A stretch of 42,685 nt of DNA from Defluviitaleaceae bacterium (GTDB lineage Bacteria > Bacillota > Clostridia > Lachnospirales > WQUN01), in contig WRLD01000025.1 in NCBI GenBank assembly GCA_009777845.1, forward strand, positions 1 through 42,685, given 5' to 3'. A program made the position numbers and the translations under genes. A model generated the notes under the pieces. The model was not told the origin of the DNA. It did not search any database and worked only from the letters and a program-made list of their open reading frames with translations. Positions within the stretch are counted from its first letter, which is position 1, and each line of letters begins with the position of its first letter. Shown in pieces: positions 15,451 to 26,906 of this stretch.

Positions 15451-18363
15451 CTACGCAATCCGCGTTCCGCCAGTTTTGAATGAACGCAAGAACTTTACCC
15501 ACAACCCCAACGCCGCCAATCCACACATCATCATAGCCGCCGTCATACCTCTCATATCCCCAACCCCAGTAGGCGGAAAGCTATCTACATACACACTCAC
15601 ATCAAAACTCACCGCAATATAATTCCCACTATCGGGCGTAAACGTAACACTGTGTACCTGCAAGCCCACATCACCCACAGACGTACCGCCGCCCTCTGTC
15701 CAAGAAAACCTACCCGCAGGCTCATGCACCTCACCAAACGCCGACAAATCAATATCGCCCAGCGTTCGCCCTATGAACGTCACCAAGCCATGCGGCCATG
15801 TCACATCTGGCTTTATAGGCAAAACCTCAACGCGCGCCTTAAACGACAACGGCTCAATCGGGTTTGTGTTGCCCTCCGCGGCGGCTACGGTAATAGTGGC
15901 TTCGTACACGCCCACGTCTACCTCGCCCGTGTACGCGCCTACAATTACATACCCCACACCGCCGATTGCAATATCGTCCGTAGCCCACGCCAAAAACGCA
16001 AAAACCGTGTCGTCGTCTATGCTAACATCTAAAGCCCCTGTACGCCGATTTCCTACATTGCGAATGATTGCACCGTATTGATAAGGCGCGTCCCCAAAAT
16101 ATTTACCATACTCGATTGTGCCAAAGTCCGCCACATCGCCGTCAAAGTTAGGCTCTAGGCTTATTTCCCATAAAGGCTCATCGTCTGCGAATACCCATAC
16201 ATTAACATCATTACTCACCGCGGTATAATTTCCACTATCGGGCGTAAACGTAACACTGTGTACCTGCAAGCCCACATCGCCCACAAGCGTGCTATCGCCC
16301 TCCGTCCAAGAAAACCTGCCCGCAGGCTCGTGTACCTCGCCAAACGCCGACAAGTCAATATCGCCTAGAGTTTGCCCCAAAACCGCCAACAAATCCTGCG
16401 GCCATGTCACATCTGGCACTATGGGTACAACCTCAACGCGCGCTTTTAGCGACTGCGGCGTAATCGGGTTTGTGTTGCCGTCCGCGGCGGCTACGGTAAA
16501 AACGGCTTCGTACGAGCCGACATCTAGCTTCCATGTTTGCAAATTGTCTATCACAAAATACCCTGCTTCGCCCGCGGGAATATCGTCCAGACCCCACGCC
16601 CCCAAAAGCGGCAAAGCCGTATCGTCGTCTACGGTAACCTGCAAAGCCCCGGTAGACGTGTTTCCTATATTATGAACGTACACAAGGCGATGAGGCGCAC
16701 CCCCGAAATATTTACCATACCCGATTGTGCCGAAGTCTACCTCATCTTCCCCATACGCAGATTCCAAGCGGATTGCCCATACAGGGGTTAAAATTTCCAC
16801 GTTTATTGTCACGTCCGCGGTAAAGCCGCCGTCCAAGGTTTTTACGGTAATTACTGCCGTTCCCTCGGTCAAGGCTGTGACCGCGCCTGTGTCTGATACC
16901 GTCGCCACCTTTGGCGCAGATGATGTCCATGTCACGGTTCTCACCCCTGCGTCGGTGGGGTAAACATTCGCGTTAAGCTGTAGCTCGGAGTCGCCGTCTG
17001 CATATAGCGTAATAACCTGCTCGCCCTCTATGGAAACGCCCTCGACACGAACTAAGCCAAGCTCCACAAAGGGAATACCTTCTTGCAGGGCATATTCCAG
17101 CACGTAGGAATTTTCGCAATAAATAACGAGCTTAGGCAGAGGAATGTCGTCACGCGCGGTTCGGACATGGTGAAACGCGCGCTGCCCTATAGCTGTTACG
17201 ATTTTGGGAATTATTGCCACCTCTAGCTCCGTGCAATTCATAAACGCTTGTTCGCCGAGCCTTGTTACACCCTCGGGAATCGAAACCGTTTTTATTCGCG
17301 TATTGCCTTGAAATGCGCCGTCCCCGATTGCCGTTACAGGAAAACCGCCCAGCGTGTCGGGAATAGCGACACCTTCGTCTGTGCCGATATATCGGGCAAG
17401 CACGGCTTCGCCGTTGGCGAGCGCGTATACAAAGTAATTTTCAATAACAATCGGCTCACCCATAACATAACCAACCGCCACGCTATATTGATTAGCGCGA
17501 ACGTCCGCCATTAGCTCATACGAAATCCACCCATAGCCGCCAAGCCCCCACGCCGTTCCCCACGAATTGATAAATTTAAACGCCTGCATATCGTCAGAGT
17601 AGCCAATAAGCGTAACCGCGTGGCCGCCCCTGCTTGTGCCGCTAGGGTCGTCAAATATGGGGTTGGAGGGGCTTAGCGTGTCAAAATCTGGCAAAACATC
17701 AATACCGATAACCACGCCGTCACCGTCCGCCAAACGTCTTTTTATATTTTCCAGCCCTTGGATTATATAAAAGTCGTCCACCTTAAAATGGGCGGCTTCC
17801 TCGCGCTGCGCCTCATTCGGCTGTGTAAGCCAGTCGCTCGCATTGTATGGGAAAGAAGCGAGCGTGCTTACGCCCTGCTCGTAAATAATTCGCATCGCGC
17901 TATATATGCTTATTCCGTCGTTTGCACCGCCGTTTAGCTGATTGTATACATATGACGGACTAAACAAATGCTCGTCTGTATCTAGCCCCCAACCGCGCTT
18001 GACTTCCTCTTGGCTTGAGCGTACGGCGTATGCTACCGCCCAGCCGACACAGCTATTTTGTGTGCCTTGGTGTCTCGGTGTGGGGAAAAGGTCGGTTAGG
18101 TCTACTGATGTTGGTAGCGAGAAGCCTTGTAGTGGGGGGTTGGGGTCGTGGTCTTGTTCCCATTCCTGTTCTCGTAGAATGGATTGTATATCCTCCCATG
18201 TATCCCAAAGCATACCGCCTGCGGGGTGTAGGTCGGGGGAGAGCGTGGCGGAGGTGGAGGGTGGCTGTGATAGGGCGTGGGTGTATTGTAGGAGTATGAA
18301 TAGGAGTGTGAATAGGAGTGTGAATGTGAGTAGTAGTTTGGTGGGTAGGTGTTTTTTTGGCAT
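15451..18363 (-). CDS. Surface papain-like (C1A) protease with LRR and Big_2 domains
   Basis: 970 residues. An N-terminal hydrophobic signal (about 8-30) precedes a C1A peptidase domain (about 85-305) with Gln99, catalytic Cys105 (QNSCVGWAVAYAV), His248 (RGGHAVTLIGY) and Asn266 (INSWGTAWG). Next come LRR_5-type repeats (about 345-440: AIGDGAFQG, VTRLGEQAFMNCTELE), a Big_2 Ig-like domain (SELQLNANVYPTDAG to TADVTINV), and two near-identical tandem modules (each with VDFGTIGYGKYFG or a variant and SAFGEVHEPAGRFSWTEG). It ends in a hydrophobic helix plus basic tail (MMMCGLAALGLWVKFLRSFK), a membrane anchor preceded by PPTGVGD. It should act outside the cell. AAGGGGG precedes the ATG. Confidence 0.92.
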   Translation of the reverse strand: MPKKHLPTKLLLTFTLLFTLLFILLQYTHALSQPPSTSATLSPDLHPAGGMLWDTWEDIQSILREQEWEQDHDPNPPLQGFSLPTSVDLTDLFPTPRHQGTQNSCVGWAVAYAVRSSQEEVKRGWGLDTDEHLFSPSYVYNQLNGGANDGISIYSAMRIIYEQGVSTLASFPYNASDWLTQPNEAQREEAAHFKVDDFYIIQGLENIKRRLADGDGVVIGIDVLPDFDTLSPSNPIFDDPSGTSRGGHAVTLIGYSDDMQAFKFINSWGTAWGLGGYGWISYELMADVRANQYSVAVGYVMGEPIVIENYFVYALANGEAVLARYIGTDEGVAIPDTLGGFPVTAIGDGAFQGNTRIKTVSIPEGVTRLGEQAFMNCTELEVAIIPKIVTAIGQRAFHHVRTARDDIPLPKLVIYCENSYVLEYALQEGIPFVELGLVRVEGVSIEGEQVITLYADGDSELQLNANVYPTDAGVRTVTWTSSAPKVATVSDTGAVTALTEGTAVITVKTLDGGFTADVTINVEILTPVWAIRLESAYGEDEVDFGTIGYGKYFGGAPHRLVYVHNIGNTSTGALQVTVDDDTALPLLGAWGLDDIPAGEAGYFVIDNLQTWKLDVGSYEAVFTVAAADGNTNPITPQSLKARVEVVPIVPDVTWPQDLLAVLGQTLGDIDLSAFGEVHEPAGRFSWTEGDSTLVGDVGLQVHSVTFTPDSGNYTAVSNDVNVWVFADDEPLWEISLEPNFDGDVADFGTIEYGKYFGDAPYQYGAIIRNVGNRRTGALDVSIDDDTVFAFLAWATDDIAIGGVGYVIVGAYTGEVDVGVYEATITVAAAEGNTNPIEPLSFKARVEVLPIKPDVTWPHGLVTFIGRTLGDIDLSAFGEVHEPAGRFSWTEGGGTSVGDVGLQVHSVTFTPDSGNYIAVSFDVSVYVDSFPPTGVGDMRGMTAAMMMCGLAALGLWVKFLRSFKTGGTRIA

Positions 18364-18503
18364 GGTTGTACCCCCTTGTGTGGATATGTTGTATCTATTA
18401 TAGGGTAGAATTACGTTTTATTCCATAGCCTTTGTTACAATGTAGCCCTGTAATGCGACAGTACGCCCCTATAGGGATTTTTCAGTACACACCCACCCCC
18501 CTC

Positions 18504-18531
18504 TTGTATTTTATTTTTCAAATGGTAAAAT
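18504..18531 (+). promoter_or_regulatory. Promoter of the cNMP-domain gene
   Basis: TTGTAT (18504-18509), a 16-base spacer and TAAAAT (18526-18531) with an upstream TGG (extended -10). It lies 50 bases before the start codon, in the gap shared with the divergent protease gene. Confidence 0.55.
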
Positions 18532-18580
18532 ACTAGAGCAACCACCCTACTCCACCATTCACTGGAGGTTTTCCCACAAA

Positions 18581-20824
18581 ATGGCAGATTTTACCCGAGG
18601 CTCATTGATTTGCACCAAGGGCGAGCCGCTTAGCAATATTTTGATTATCACAAAGGGCAGTGTAGAGGCCGCGGCGGGCGGCCAGACTTACACCTTTGTG
18701 CAGGGCGATATTATCGGCCTGGAGGCGCTTATAGACGGCGGTTACGGCTTTACGTATACCGCGGCTTCTGATGTGTCGCTTATTATGCTGCCATTTGGCG
18801 GCGTTTCCGTGCTTGGCACGCTTTTTCGCGAAAAGGAAGATGTCGCCAGCGTAATTGTCAATTCTGCGATTAGGCAAGCAAATATGTACCTCGCCTACCA
18901 CGAAGCCCTAAGGCAGGAAGCGGCGGCGGCGTACGCCCTTGTTACAAGCGCGTACCCTGCGTATGAAAGGCTGTGTACGACCTATGCCTTTACCTCCAAG
19001 CGACTGCCTGCCATGGACATGGTCACTTCCCCCGAAAGCGGGGTTTCCATTTGGGCGTATGAGTATTATAATGGTATACGAGAGCTTGAGCCAACGCAGA
19101 AAGCCTTGTTTTCAAGACCTGGCATAGCACTAGGCTTTGTTATGGGAATAGCGGAGGAAATTTCTCGCGCGAAAACGGCGATTGACTACTACGAAAAATA
19201 TATCGCGCTTATATCCAAGGTGCTGTTAAGCTCGGCGGGGCTAGACCTGTTTTCGCTAGTGACGGAGCTGCACGCGGCCTCCGTAAAAATTTCGGGCGCA
19301 GATGCCGCCATGGACGCGCTTATTACGCCGATTATCACCACGCTGTCAAGCATGAACTCCATAGAACAGGAATATTTTAAACAAAGGCAAGCAACCTACC
19401 GCGATAGCCTAGCGGCAAGCCGCGAGGGCAAAAAAGCGCCCGAGCAACGAACAGGCGAAAAACGAAATTTATCCGATTCCTTAAATATAATATTAAATTA
19501 CTCGGGCTGTCCTGCCGAGCAAGCAAGCAAATTCACACGAGCATTAAACGAATACACCAAGGCGAGCGACCGTACCAGCTCCGACGACCACATGCACCGC
19601 CTACGCCGCGAGCTTACACAGGACTTTAACCTCATTTATAAGGAAGTTTTTATCAAAAGCCTAAAGGAACCCAATCCGCCGACTATTATAAAAATGTTTT
19701 TGAATTTCGGGTACATGGACGCGGCGTTGGCAGGCTACGAAAACGCAGACTATTTGTACTCGCTTGCGGATTCCTTGTGCGGAGAGCCAGAAAAGGGCGT
19801 ATATACCGCCAGAGAGTGGCTCACAGCCATTTACACAGGAAAAAAAGAGCCGTGCCGCAACGAATTTGACATGGACTACGCCGCCCACGTAGCGGAGCAA
19901 AAGCAGCAGAAAAAATTTGATGCGAAGGAAGAAGCGCGGCTTTTGGCGGACAGGGATTTGAAGCTGAAATTTGAAATCGAGAACATTTTCCCTATAGTAA
20001 ATAAGCTGACCTTTGGGCGAATTACTACGTTTTGCCCCATTTTTTCCGACAACAATGTACAACGCGGGCTAGACAGCTCCATGGTAACCGCCGATGCAAT
20101 TTACACCGCCTTGCGAGAAATAACCGCAGTAGATTTTGGTGCATTTTATCGCGAAACATTGTATACTAACCCCGAGGCTGGAATTACCCGCGAAAATGTG
20201 AACGTAGAAATTTTGCCCGACATTATTTTAATGCCCAATGTCGGCTCTCGCGGAATTATGTGGCAGGAAATAGAGGGGCGGAAGCGTACCACACGCGGCC
20301 GAATGTTTATACCGCTGTTCCTGCTGACAGAGCTGAAGCCGCTTCTTATACGGCTTGCGGGCGAGTTTAGATGGGAGATGTGCAAGCGTATACAAGGCTC
20401 GCGGTGGCAGGACATCACGGAGCAGTCACTTACGGGCGAATATTACGATTATTTGCAGTTTTACAGAACAAACCGCGATATTTCTACCGAGGTCAAGGTA
20501 CAAATAAAGCAGGAGCTTACCCGCGCGAGAAACAATTACAAAGCGGTATTTGTTTCAAACTACACAGACTGGGTATTATACGAAGCAAACGGCACACCAC
20601 GCCTAAACAAAACCGCGCGGAAAATAATGATGTTCCATTGCCCGTTCGCGCTAAGCTACCGCGAGGCGCTGGCACAAAATCCGCAATTTTCCGAATCGCT
20701 AAAGCGGTTTAGCTTCCAAAATTCGCAGCGCGAAAGCTACCTGCAACGCTTGATTGCAAAGCTGGGTCAAAGCGGCAAGGTACCGCAGGAAATTACTGAC
20801 GAGCTGGAGTTTGTTAAGAGTTGA
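18581..20824 (+). CDS. Large protein with N-terminal cyclic-nucleotide-binding-like domain
   Basis: 747 residues. About residues 5-110 look like a cNMP-binding beta-barrel of the Crp family (GSLICTKGEPLSNILIITKGSVEA, then FVQGDIIGLEALIDG and SLIMLPFGG). No HTH follows; the remaining 600 residues are mainly helical, with no motif I recognise. It has no signal peptide or membrane helix, so it is probably cytoplasmic. The start has TGGAGG well placed, with a promoter 50 bases upstream. It could be a cNMP- or redox-responsive scaffold; the function is unknown. It is a single-gene unit followed by family B palindromes. Confidence 0.85.
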   Translation: MADFTRGSLICTKGEPLSNILIITKGSVEAAAGGQTYTFVQGDIIGLEALIDGGYGFTYTAASDVSLIMLPFGGVSVLGTLFREKEDVASVIVNSAIRQANMYLAYHEALRQEAAAAYALVTSAYPAYERLCTTYAFTSKRLPAMDMVTSPESGVSIWAYEYYNGIRELEPTQKALFSRPGIALGFVMGIAEEISRAKTAIDYYEKYIALISKVLLSSAGLDLFSLVTELHAASVKISGADAAMDALITPIITTLSSMNSIEQEYFKQRQATYRDSLAASREGKKAPEQRTGEKRNLSDSLNIILNYSGCPAEQASKFTRALNEYTKASDRTSSDDHMHRLRRELTQDFNLIYKEVFIKSLKEPNPPTIIKMFLNFGYMDAALAGYENADYLYSLADSLCGEPEKGVYTAREWLTAIYTGKKEPCRNEFDMDYAAHVAEQKQQKKFDAKEEARLLADRDLKLKFEIENIFPIVNKLTFGRITTFCPIFSDNNVQRGLDSSMVTADAIYTALREITAVDFGAFYRETLYTNPEAGITRENVNVEILPDIILMPNVGSRGIMWQEIEGRKRTTRGRMFIPLFLLTELKPLLIRLAGEFRWEMCKRIQGSRWQDITEQSLTGEYYDYLQFYRTNRDISTEVKVQIKQELTRARNNYKAVFVSNYTDWVLYEANGTPRLNKTARKIMMFHCPFALSYREALAQNPQFSESLKRFSFQNSQRESYLQRLIAKLGQSGKVPQEITDELEFVKS

Positions 20825-20831
20825 GGGTATT

Positions 20832-20968
20832 GTAGGGGACGGATTTATCCGTTTCGTAGGGGACGGATTTATCCGTCCCGAGATTACCTCGCTCTGCGTT
20901 AATAGACGTTACCCCCACCCCGAATTGACGAACGTGCATACCTCGGGACGGATAAATCCGTCCCCTAC
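20832..20968 (+). repeat. Repeat family B (palindromic, MITE-like), copy 1 plus an extra half arm
   Basis: A 113-base element (20856-20968) bounded by inverted arms of about 27 bases (GTAGGGGACGGATTTATC... and complement), with an asymmetric core (TACCTCGCTCTGCGTTAAT...GACGAACGTGCAT). An extra partial arm lies at 20832-20851, as if one copy had inserted beside another. Confidence 0.9.
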
Positions 20969-21015
20969 AATTCGCCGCAACAACCGCACGAACGGCAAAA
21001 GAGCGTAGTTTCTTC

Positions 21016-21126
21016 GTAGGGGACGGATTTATCCGTCCCGAGATTACCTCGCTCTGCATTAGTGGACGTTACCCTGCCCGAATTGACGAACGTGCATACC
21101 TCGGGACGGATAAATCCGTCCCCTAC
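21016..21126 (+). repeat. Repeat family B, copy 2
   Basis: 111 bases, same orientation as copy 1 and differing from it by a few core bases. It is followed by the shared flank CGCACGAACGGCAAAA, also present after copy 1. Confidence 0.9.
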
Positions 21127-21191
21127 AATTCGCCACAACAACCGCACGAACGGCAAAAGAACCCTGCAATTCGGTTTTTAACGGCGATTAA

Positions 21192-21220
21192 ACACATTTT
21201 GGCTTCGTGCGTTTGTCGTG
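21192..21220 (+). repeat. Repeat family E (29 bp), copy 1
   Basis: A 29-base sequence (ACACATTTTGGCTTCGTGCG and nine more) identical to 30133-30161 and nearly identical, inverted, to 30999-31027. It lies just upstream of the lipoprotein gene. Confidence 0.75.
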
Positions 21221-21261
21221 ATATGATATAGACGATAATTTATAATAGGGAGAGAATGAGA

Positions 21262-22878
21262 ATGAAAAAGTTTTTGTTACTGCTTATGTTGGTTGTTTTT
21301 GTTGCTTGTGGTGATAATGGTACGGAGGTAGTAGTTACCCCCATAGATAGACCCGTGCCGACAGAAACAGAAATACTAGCTTCACCGACCGTAGTGGACG
21401 AACCCCAATACGACTACAGCCACGAGCTAGGCACAAATGAATGGTACTCCTTAGCCAAGGACAACCACATTCAGCACCTACGCAATGGCTTAAACGGCGC
21501 AGACCCCATTTTGGGCGGCACGACATTCCTCAACCAGTCGGGCAACCCTGCCTTTACCATAGTGCCGAACGCACTACACGAGGGGCGCAACGCTATACAG
21601 GTTTCGAGCAGGACGAGTAGCCTGCACGCCCTAGAGATAAGCACCGAGGGCATGAACCTAAACAGCAATACCTACACTATCCGCGTGCAAGGCCGCGTGC
21701 TTGCGTTGTCGGAAACAGAGGTAATGCTCGCAGGGGCAGACTATCCCTATTCGGAGCTTGAAACAGTGGAAACGCTAGACGAGTTTGTTATCGAAACGCG
21801 GCTGTCCAACGCCATTTTAAACAGCAGGGGAATAGATACCGAGCAATTCGAGTATGCCTTTTTGATTTTGACAAATAATACCGTAACCTTTACCATAGAC
21901 GATATTACAATTATGAGCGACACGCCCATAACTAACAGGCCGATACCTACGCCGTCTACAGAGCCTACGCCTAGCGCGGTGGTGGAGGTCGAGCCAAGTC
22001 CAACCCCCGAGGAAACACCAATAGAGGTAGAGCCTAGTCCAACGGAGGTAGAGCCTAGTCCAGAACCGTCGCCAAGTCCAAGTCCGTCGCCATCACCAAG
22101 CCCAAGCCCCTCGCCATCGCCAAGTCCATCGCCAAGCCCAAGCCCATCGGCTTCAGCGGCAAGACCGTCACCCACAACTTCGACCCCACCGTCACCAAGC
22201 CCAAGCCCCTCTCCGTCACCAAGTCCGTCACCCCCACCAAGCCCTTCACCGTCACCCTCTCCGTCACCAATCCCTTCACTGCCCTCGCCACCTCCTTCAC
22301 CCTCACCGTCAATAATACCCTCGCCGTCACCCTCACCCTCACCCGTAATCGAAACACCTACACCAATTCCGTCACCCACCCCCACACAAGTCACCGAGCC
22401 TGTACTAGTATACGACATGGCAAACGACCAAGGCGTACAATCCTTATCCTCCGGCACGTCCGGTCACGCAGGCGATATAATGAGCGGCGTTTCGCGGCTA
22501 AACAATGCAGGCGATTTCACGCTGTCGATTGTGCCAAACGCGCTACGCGGCGGAAACGCGCTGCAAATGTCAAACCGCACCAATGACTGGCACTCTATAG
22601 AAATTTCGCGTGAGCTGTTTGACCTAGCCTCGGGCGATTCCTATTCAATCCGCATACGCGGCACTTCCGCCGCAGGTACTACAATAATAGTAGGCGCGCC
22701 AGCCAATCCGTTCACACAGCTACAAACCGCGCCAGTAGCGGGCAACGGCAGCTTCGACATGACCGTCATTATCGCAGGAAACGACCTTACGGCGCGGCAT
22801 TTCAACAGAGGGCTAAGAATTTCTTCCGACGACACAGCCGATATAACCATACAAGAAATCCGAATTACCAGAGGATAA
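21262..22878 (+). CDS. Lipoprotein with two CBM-like domains joined by a Pro-Ser linker
   Basis: 538 residues from ATG 21262 ([10 protein letters not shown]); the ATG at 21256 is too close to AGGGAG. The lipobox ends in FVAC, so the mature protein should be lipid-anchored at the outer face of the membrane. Two related beta-rich domains (about 55-230 and 390-538) share patterns such as [55 protein letters not shown] and [22 protein letters not shown]. This layout resembles CBM4/9-type carbohydrate-binding modules. Between them is a linker of about 130 residues, mostly repeated Pro-Ser, which likely spans the cell wall. A role in binding polysaccharide is inference. Confidence 0.85.
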   Translation: MKKFLLLLMLVVFVACGDNGTEVVVTPIDRPVPTETEILASPTVVDEPQYDYSHELGTNEWYSLAKDNHIQHLRNGLNGADPILGGTTFLNQSGNPAFTIVPNALHEGRNAIQVSSRTSSLHALEISTEGMNLNSNTYTIRVQGRVLALSETEVMLAGADYPYSELETVETLDEFVIETRLSNAILNSRGIDTEQFEYAFLILTNNTVTFTIDDITIMSDTPITNRPIPTPSTEPTPSAVVEVEPSPTPEETPIEVEPSPTEVEPSPEPSPSPSPSPSPSPSPSPSPSPSPSPSPSASAARPSPTTSTPPSPSPSPSPSPSPSPPPSPSPSPSPSPIPSLPSPPPSPSPSIIPSPSPSPSPVIETPTPIPSPTPTQVTEPVLVYDMANDQGVQSLSSGTSGHAGDIMSGVSRLNNAGDFTLSIVPNALRGGNALQMSNRTNDWHSIEISRELFDLASGDSYSIRIRGTSAAGTTIIVGAPANPFTQLQTAPVAGNGSFDMTVIIAGNDLTARHFNRGLRISSDDTADITIQEIRITRG

Positions 22879-22898
22879 TATAAACCTAGGAGGTTCCC

Positions 22899-23558
22899 AT
22901 GAACATTATTCGTACTAAGGTAGTAGAGCTAAGCGCGTTGCCTGCAATGGCTTACAAAATCAGACTAAAACAGGGCGGCAGCGGAATAAAAATCCACCGC
23001 ACCGACAAGGAGGTCGCCGCTTTTGCGGAAATAAACAAGCGCAGCGGCGAGATTTTGCCCGAAGCGTACACCGCCGACTTCCCCGAGGAAGCGTTTACGG
23101 AGGCGTTGGAGCTGCTGGTCGGCTTGCCGTATTCCGCGCGCGGCAAGGTGAAAATAGGCGTGTGCGACACGGTGGACACCTGCGAAATAGAAGTACCCGA
23201 GGACGAAGCCCCTGGCGCGCACCAAGACCCGCTCGCCAACGCGGCGGACAGCGACGAATACAACGCGCTTGTGGCGATGTACAGCGATGTGTCGGGCAAA
23301 ATGAACTATCCGCTTATGAACAAGCAATTTATACAATTTGTATCAAAAAACAAAACCGTATCAAAAATGGTAGGCGAAAAAGCGTCCGAGCAAGACCTAC
23401 TGCTATATATAGTAAAAAACCGCGCCGCGTTTTTCGCAGGCAAGCGTGACGATTTGTCCGACACAGAAGCCGCCGCCCTAATAGAAGCCATAGAAGAAAT
23501 AGACCCCCGCGGCGCGTTTAAGGAATTGAAGCTGCATCTTAGGCGTATGATGCGATAG
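22899..23558 (+). CDS. Hypothetical protein, 219 aa
   Basis: I do not recognise this protein. It has no signal peptide. The N-terminal half (about 1-105) is mixed alpha/beta; an acidic linker (EVPEDEAPGAHQDP) leads to a helical C-terminal part rich in charged residues, ending in LKLHLRRMMR. AGGAGG lies six bases before the ATG. It starts 20 bases after the lipoprotein gene, so the two are probably one operon. The stop is immediately followed by two tandem family A repeats. Confidence 0.82.
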   Translation: MNIIRTKVVELSALPAMAYKIRLKQGGSGIKIHRTDKEVAAFAEINKRSGEILPEAYTADFPEEAFTEALELLVGLPYSARGKVKIGVCDTVDTCEIEVPEDEAPGAHQDPLANAADSDEYNALVAMYSDVSGKMNYPLMNKQFIQFVSKNKTVSKMVGEKASEQDLLLYIVKNRAAFFAGKRDDLSDTEAAALIEAIEEIDPRGAFKELKLHLRRMMR

Positions 23559-23560
23559 GG

Positions 23561-23667
23561 GGGGGCATAGCCCCTTTTCTCCGACTGTTTCTTGGTGGGA
23601 ATATCGTCACGAGGGGGCATAGCCCCTTTTCCCCGACATTCCTATGGTGGGAATGTCGTCACGAGCC
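23561..23667 (+). repeat. Repeat family A, copies 2 and 3 (tandem)
   Basis: Two units, each with the GGGGGCATAGCCCC hairpin and a GGTGGGAAT..TCGTCACGAG end. In the second unit, CGACATTCC pairs exactly with GGAATGTCG to form a second hairpin. They start directly after the stop of the 22899-23558 gene. Confidence 0.85.
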
Positions 23668-23676
23668 TTGAAAGTG

Positions 23677-23780
23677 TAATGGAACGCGGATTTACGCGGA
23701 TTTGGCGGATTTACGCGGATTTTAAAGGCAATTAAACACGGATTTATGCGGATTACGCGGATTTTATCCGCGTAAATTCA
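23677..23780. repeat. Repeat family C, copy 3
   Basis: Units such as GGAACGCGGATTTACGCGG and ACACGGATTTATGCGG, then an inverted end ATCCGCGTAAATT. It lies between family A and family B copies. Confidence 0.7.
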
Positions 23781-23811
23781 TTGTCGGCTCTAAGGGAATT
23801 TGCAGGCTCTC

Positions 23812-23922
23812 GTAGGGGACGGATTTATCCGTCCCGAGGCTACCTCGCTCTGCGTTAATGGACGTTACCCTCCTAGAATTGACGAACGTGCATACCTCGG
23901 GACGGATAAATCCGTCCCCTAC
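23812..23922 (+). repeat. Repeat family B, copy 3
   Basis: 111 bases with the same arms, core and orientation as copies 1 and 2, followed by the shared flank (ACAATAACCGCCACAAC). Confidence 0.9.
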
Positions 23923-23990
23923 AATAACCGCCACAACAAACGCACAAACGGCAAAATTTAACGGCAATGTTTGGGGATTTGCAGGTTTTC

Positions 23991-24101
23991 GTAGGGGACG
24001 GATTTATCCGTCCCGAGATTACCTCGCTCTGCGTTAATGGACGTTACCCACCCCAAATTGACGAACGTGCATACCTCGGGACGGATAAATCCGTCCCCTA
24101 C
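23991..24101 (+). repeat. Repeat family B, copy 4
   Basis: 111 bases, same orientation as copy 3. The sequences before copies 3 and 4 are also alike (TTTGCAGG followed by CTC or TTTTC), suggesting duplication of the whole segment. No gene lies in 23559-24158. Confidence 0.9.
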
Positions 24102-24158
24102 AATAACCGCCGAATTCGCGTTCCATATTTTTACAATTGATTTTAAGGAGGAAAACAC

Positions 24159-24770
24159 ATGTGTGCGAAAAAGTATCTAATTGGCGTTGTTGCAGTAGCT
24201 GCCTTAGTTGTCGGGTTTTTGTGGGGGGTATCTGTAGGCGGCAGACAAGGGCAGGATATAGCGGCGGTTGCGGCCACTGACGGCGGCGCGGGCGAAGCTG
24301 TGCCGACCATTCCCGAGTACATCAACATTAGGGGGCAGCAGTATAGCACTGATTTAACCAAGCTCGTCCTGCCCCTTGACTTAACAGACGAGGAAATCCA
24401 GCCCTTGCAATATATGGTAAATTTGAGAGTGCTGGACTTGCACTCAAATCAAATTACCGATATAACGCCGTTAGCTAATTTGACTGGCTTGGTCGATTTA
24501 ACCTTGGCGGACAACCAACTAAGCGACATATCCGCATTGGCTAGCTTGACAAATTTGGTACGCCTAGATTTAAGCGGCAACCAACTAAGCGACATAGCCC
24601 CTCTGTCTAATTTACCGCAGCTGACACGTTTGTATATAATTGGCAATCAAATAAGCGATGTGTCGCCATTGGCGGACTTATCGGAATTGTACGAGCTACA
24701 GCTAGACAGCCCACCAGTTAGCGACTGGACACCTATTCAAAATGTACCCCTTGTTTCTGGAGGGGCATAG
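24159..24770 (+). CDS. Membrane-anchored internalin-like leucine-rich-repeat protein
   Basis: 203 residues. An N-terminal hydrophobic helix (about 6-24) is a signal anchor. About residues 65-190 hold internalin-type LRRs of 22 residues (LRVLDLHSNQITDITPLANL, LVDLTLADNQLSDISALASL, LVRLDLSGNQLSDIAPLSNL, and a fourth unit ending ISDVSPLADL). Such domains bind proteins or glycans outside the cell. AAGGAGG precedes the ATG by eight bases. The last residues (SGGA) and the stop lie in repeat family A, so the original C-terminus may have been replaced. Confidence 0.9.
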   Translation: MCAKKYLIGVVAVAALVVGFLWGVSVGGRQGQDIAAVAATDGGAGEAVPTIPEYINIRGQQYSTDLTKLVLPLDLTDEEIQPLQYMVNLRVLDLHSNQITDITPLANLTGLVDLTLADNQLSDISALASLTNLVRLDLSGNQLSDIAPLSNLPQLTRLYIIGNQISDVSPLADLSELYELQLDSPPVSDWTPIQNVPLVSGGA

Positions 24771-24867
24771 CCCCTTTTCTCCGACTGTTTTTTGGTGGGA
24801 ATGTCGTCACGAGGGGGCATAGCCCCTTTTCTCCGACATTTCTGTGGTGGGAATGTCGTCACGAGCC
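24761..24867 (+). repeat. Repeat family A, copies 4 and 5 (tandem)
   Basis: The same tandem pair as at 23561-23667. The TAG stop of the LRR gene is the TAG inside GGGGCATAGCCCC. Confidence 0.85.
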
Positions 24868-24879
24868 TTAAAAAAGTGT

Positions 24880-25140
24880 AATGGAACGCGGATTTTAAAG
24901 GCACTAAAACACGGATTTTAAAGTGCAATGGAACGCGGATTACGCGGATTTTGTCCGCGTAAATTACTAAACGGCGATATATTTTCCCACGAACGAATCC
25001 GCCAAATCCGTGAAAATCCGTTAAATCCGTGTTCCGCTACATTTAATTTACATGGATAAAATTTCTATCACATTACCGTTAATTTACACGGAAAGAATCC
25101 GTGAAAATCCGTCAAATCCGCGTAAATCCGCGTTCCATAA
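24880..25140. repeat. Repeat family C, copy 4
   Basis: Direct units (GGAACGCGGATT, ACACGGATTTT) followed by two inverted runs (CGAATCCGCCAAATCCGTG, AATCCGTCAAATCCGCG). No gene is visible in 24771-25250. Confidence 0.75.
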
Positions 25141-25147
25141 AACACAC

Positions 25148-25183
25148 AAAAAAAGCGACTTGCCCATGCAAGCCGCTTTTTTT
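25148..25183 (-). terminator. Terminator of the groESL operon
   Basis: AAAAAAAGCG-A-CTTGC pairs with GCAAG-C-CGCTTTTTTT around CCAT, with one mismatch. T/A runs on both sides make it usable on either strand. It lies 68 bases past the groEL stop. Confidence 0.75.
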
Positions 25184-25197
25184 ATTTTATCTATAAA

Positions 25198-25250
25198 GGC
25201 TCGTGACGACATTCCCACCACAGGAACGTCGGAGAAAAGGGGCAATGCCC

Positions 25251-25253
<3 letters not shown>
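25198..25253 (-). repeat. Repeat family A, copy 6 (at the groEL stop)
   Basis: On the minus strand the element begins with the groEL stop itself (TAGGGGCATTGCCCC), followed by TTTTCTCCGACGTTCC and GGTGGGAATGTCG. Confidence 0.8.
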
Positions 25254-26900
<1,647 letters not shown>

Positions 26901-26906
26901 TTATTT

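Noticed and set aside
21747..22457. Gly/Asp-rich minus-strand frame of 236 residues
   Set aside because: It is the complement of the Pro-Ser linker codons of the lipoprotein on the other strand.
20832..24101. Repeats considered as a CRISPR array
   Set aside because: The elements are palindromic, over 100 bases long and unevenly spaced without short unique spacers, and there are no cas genes.
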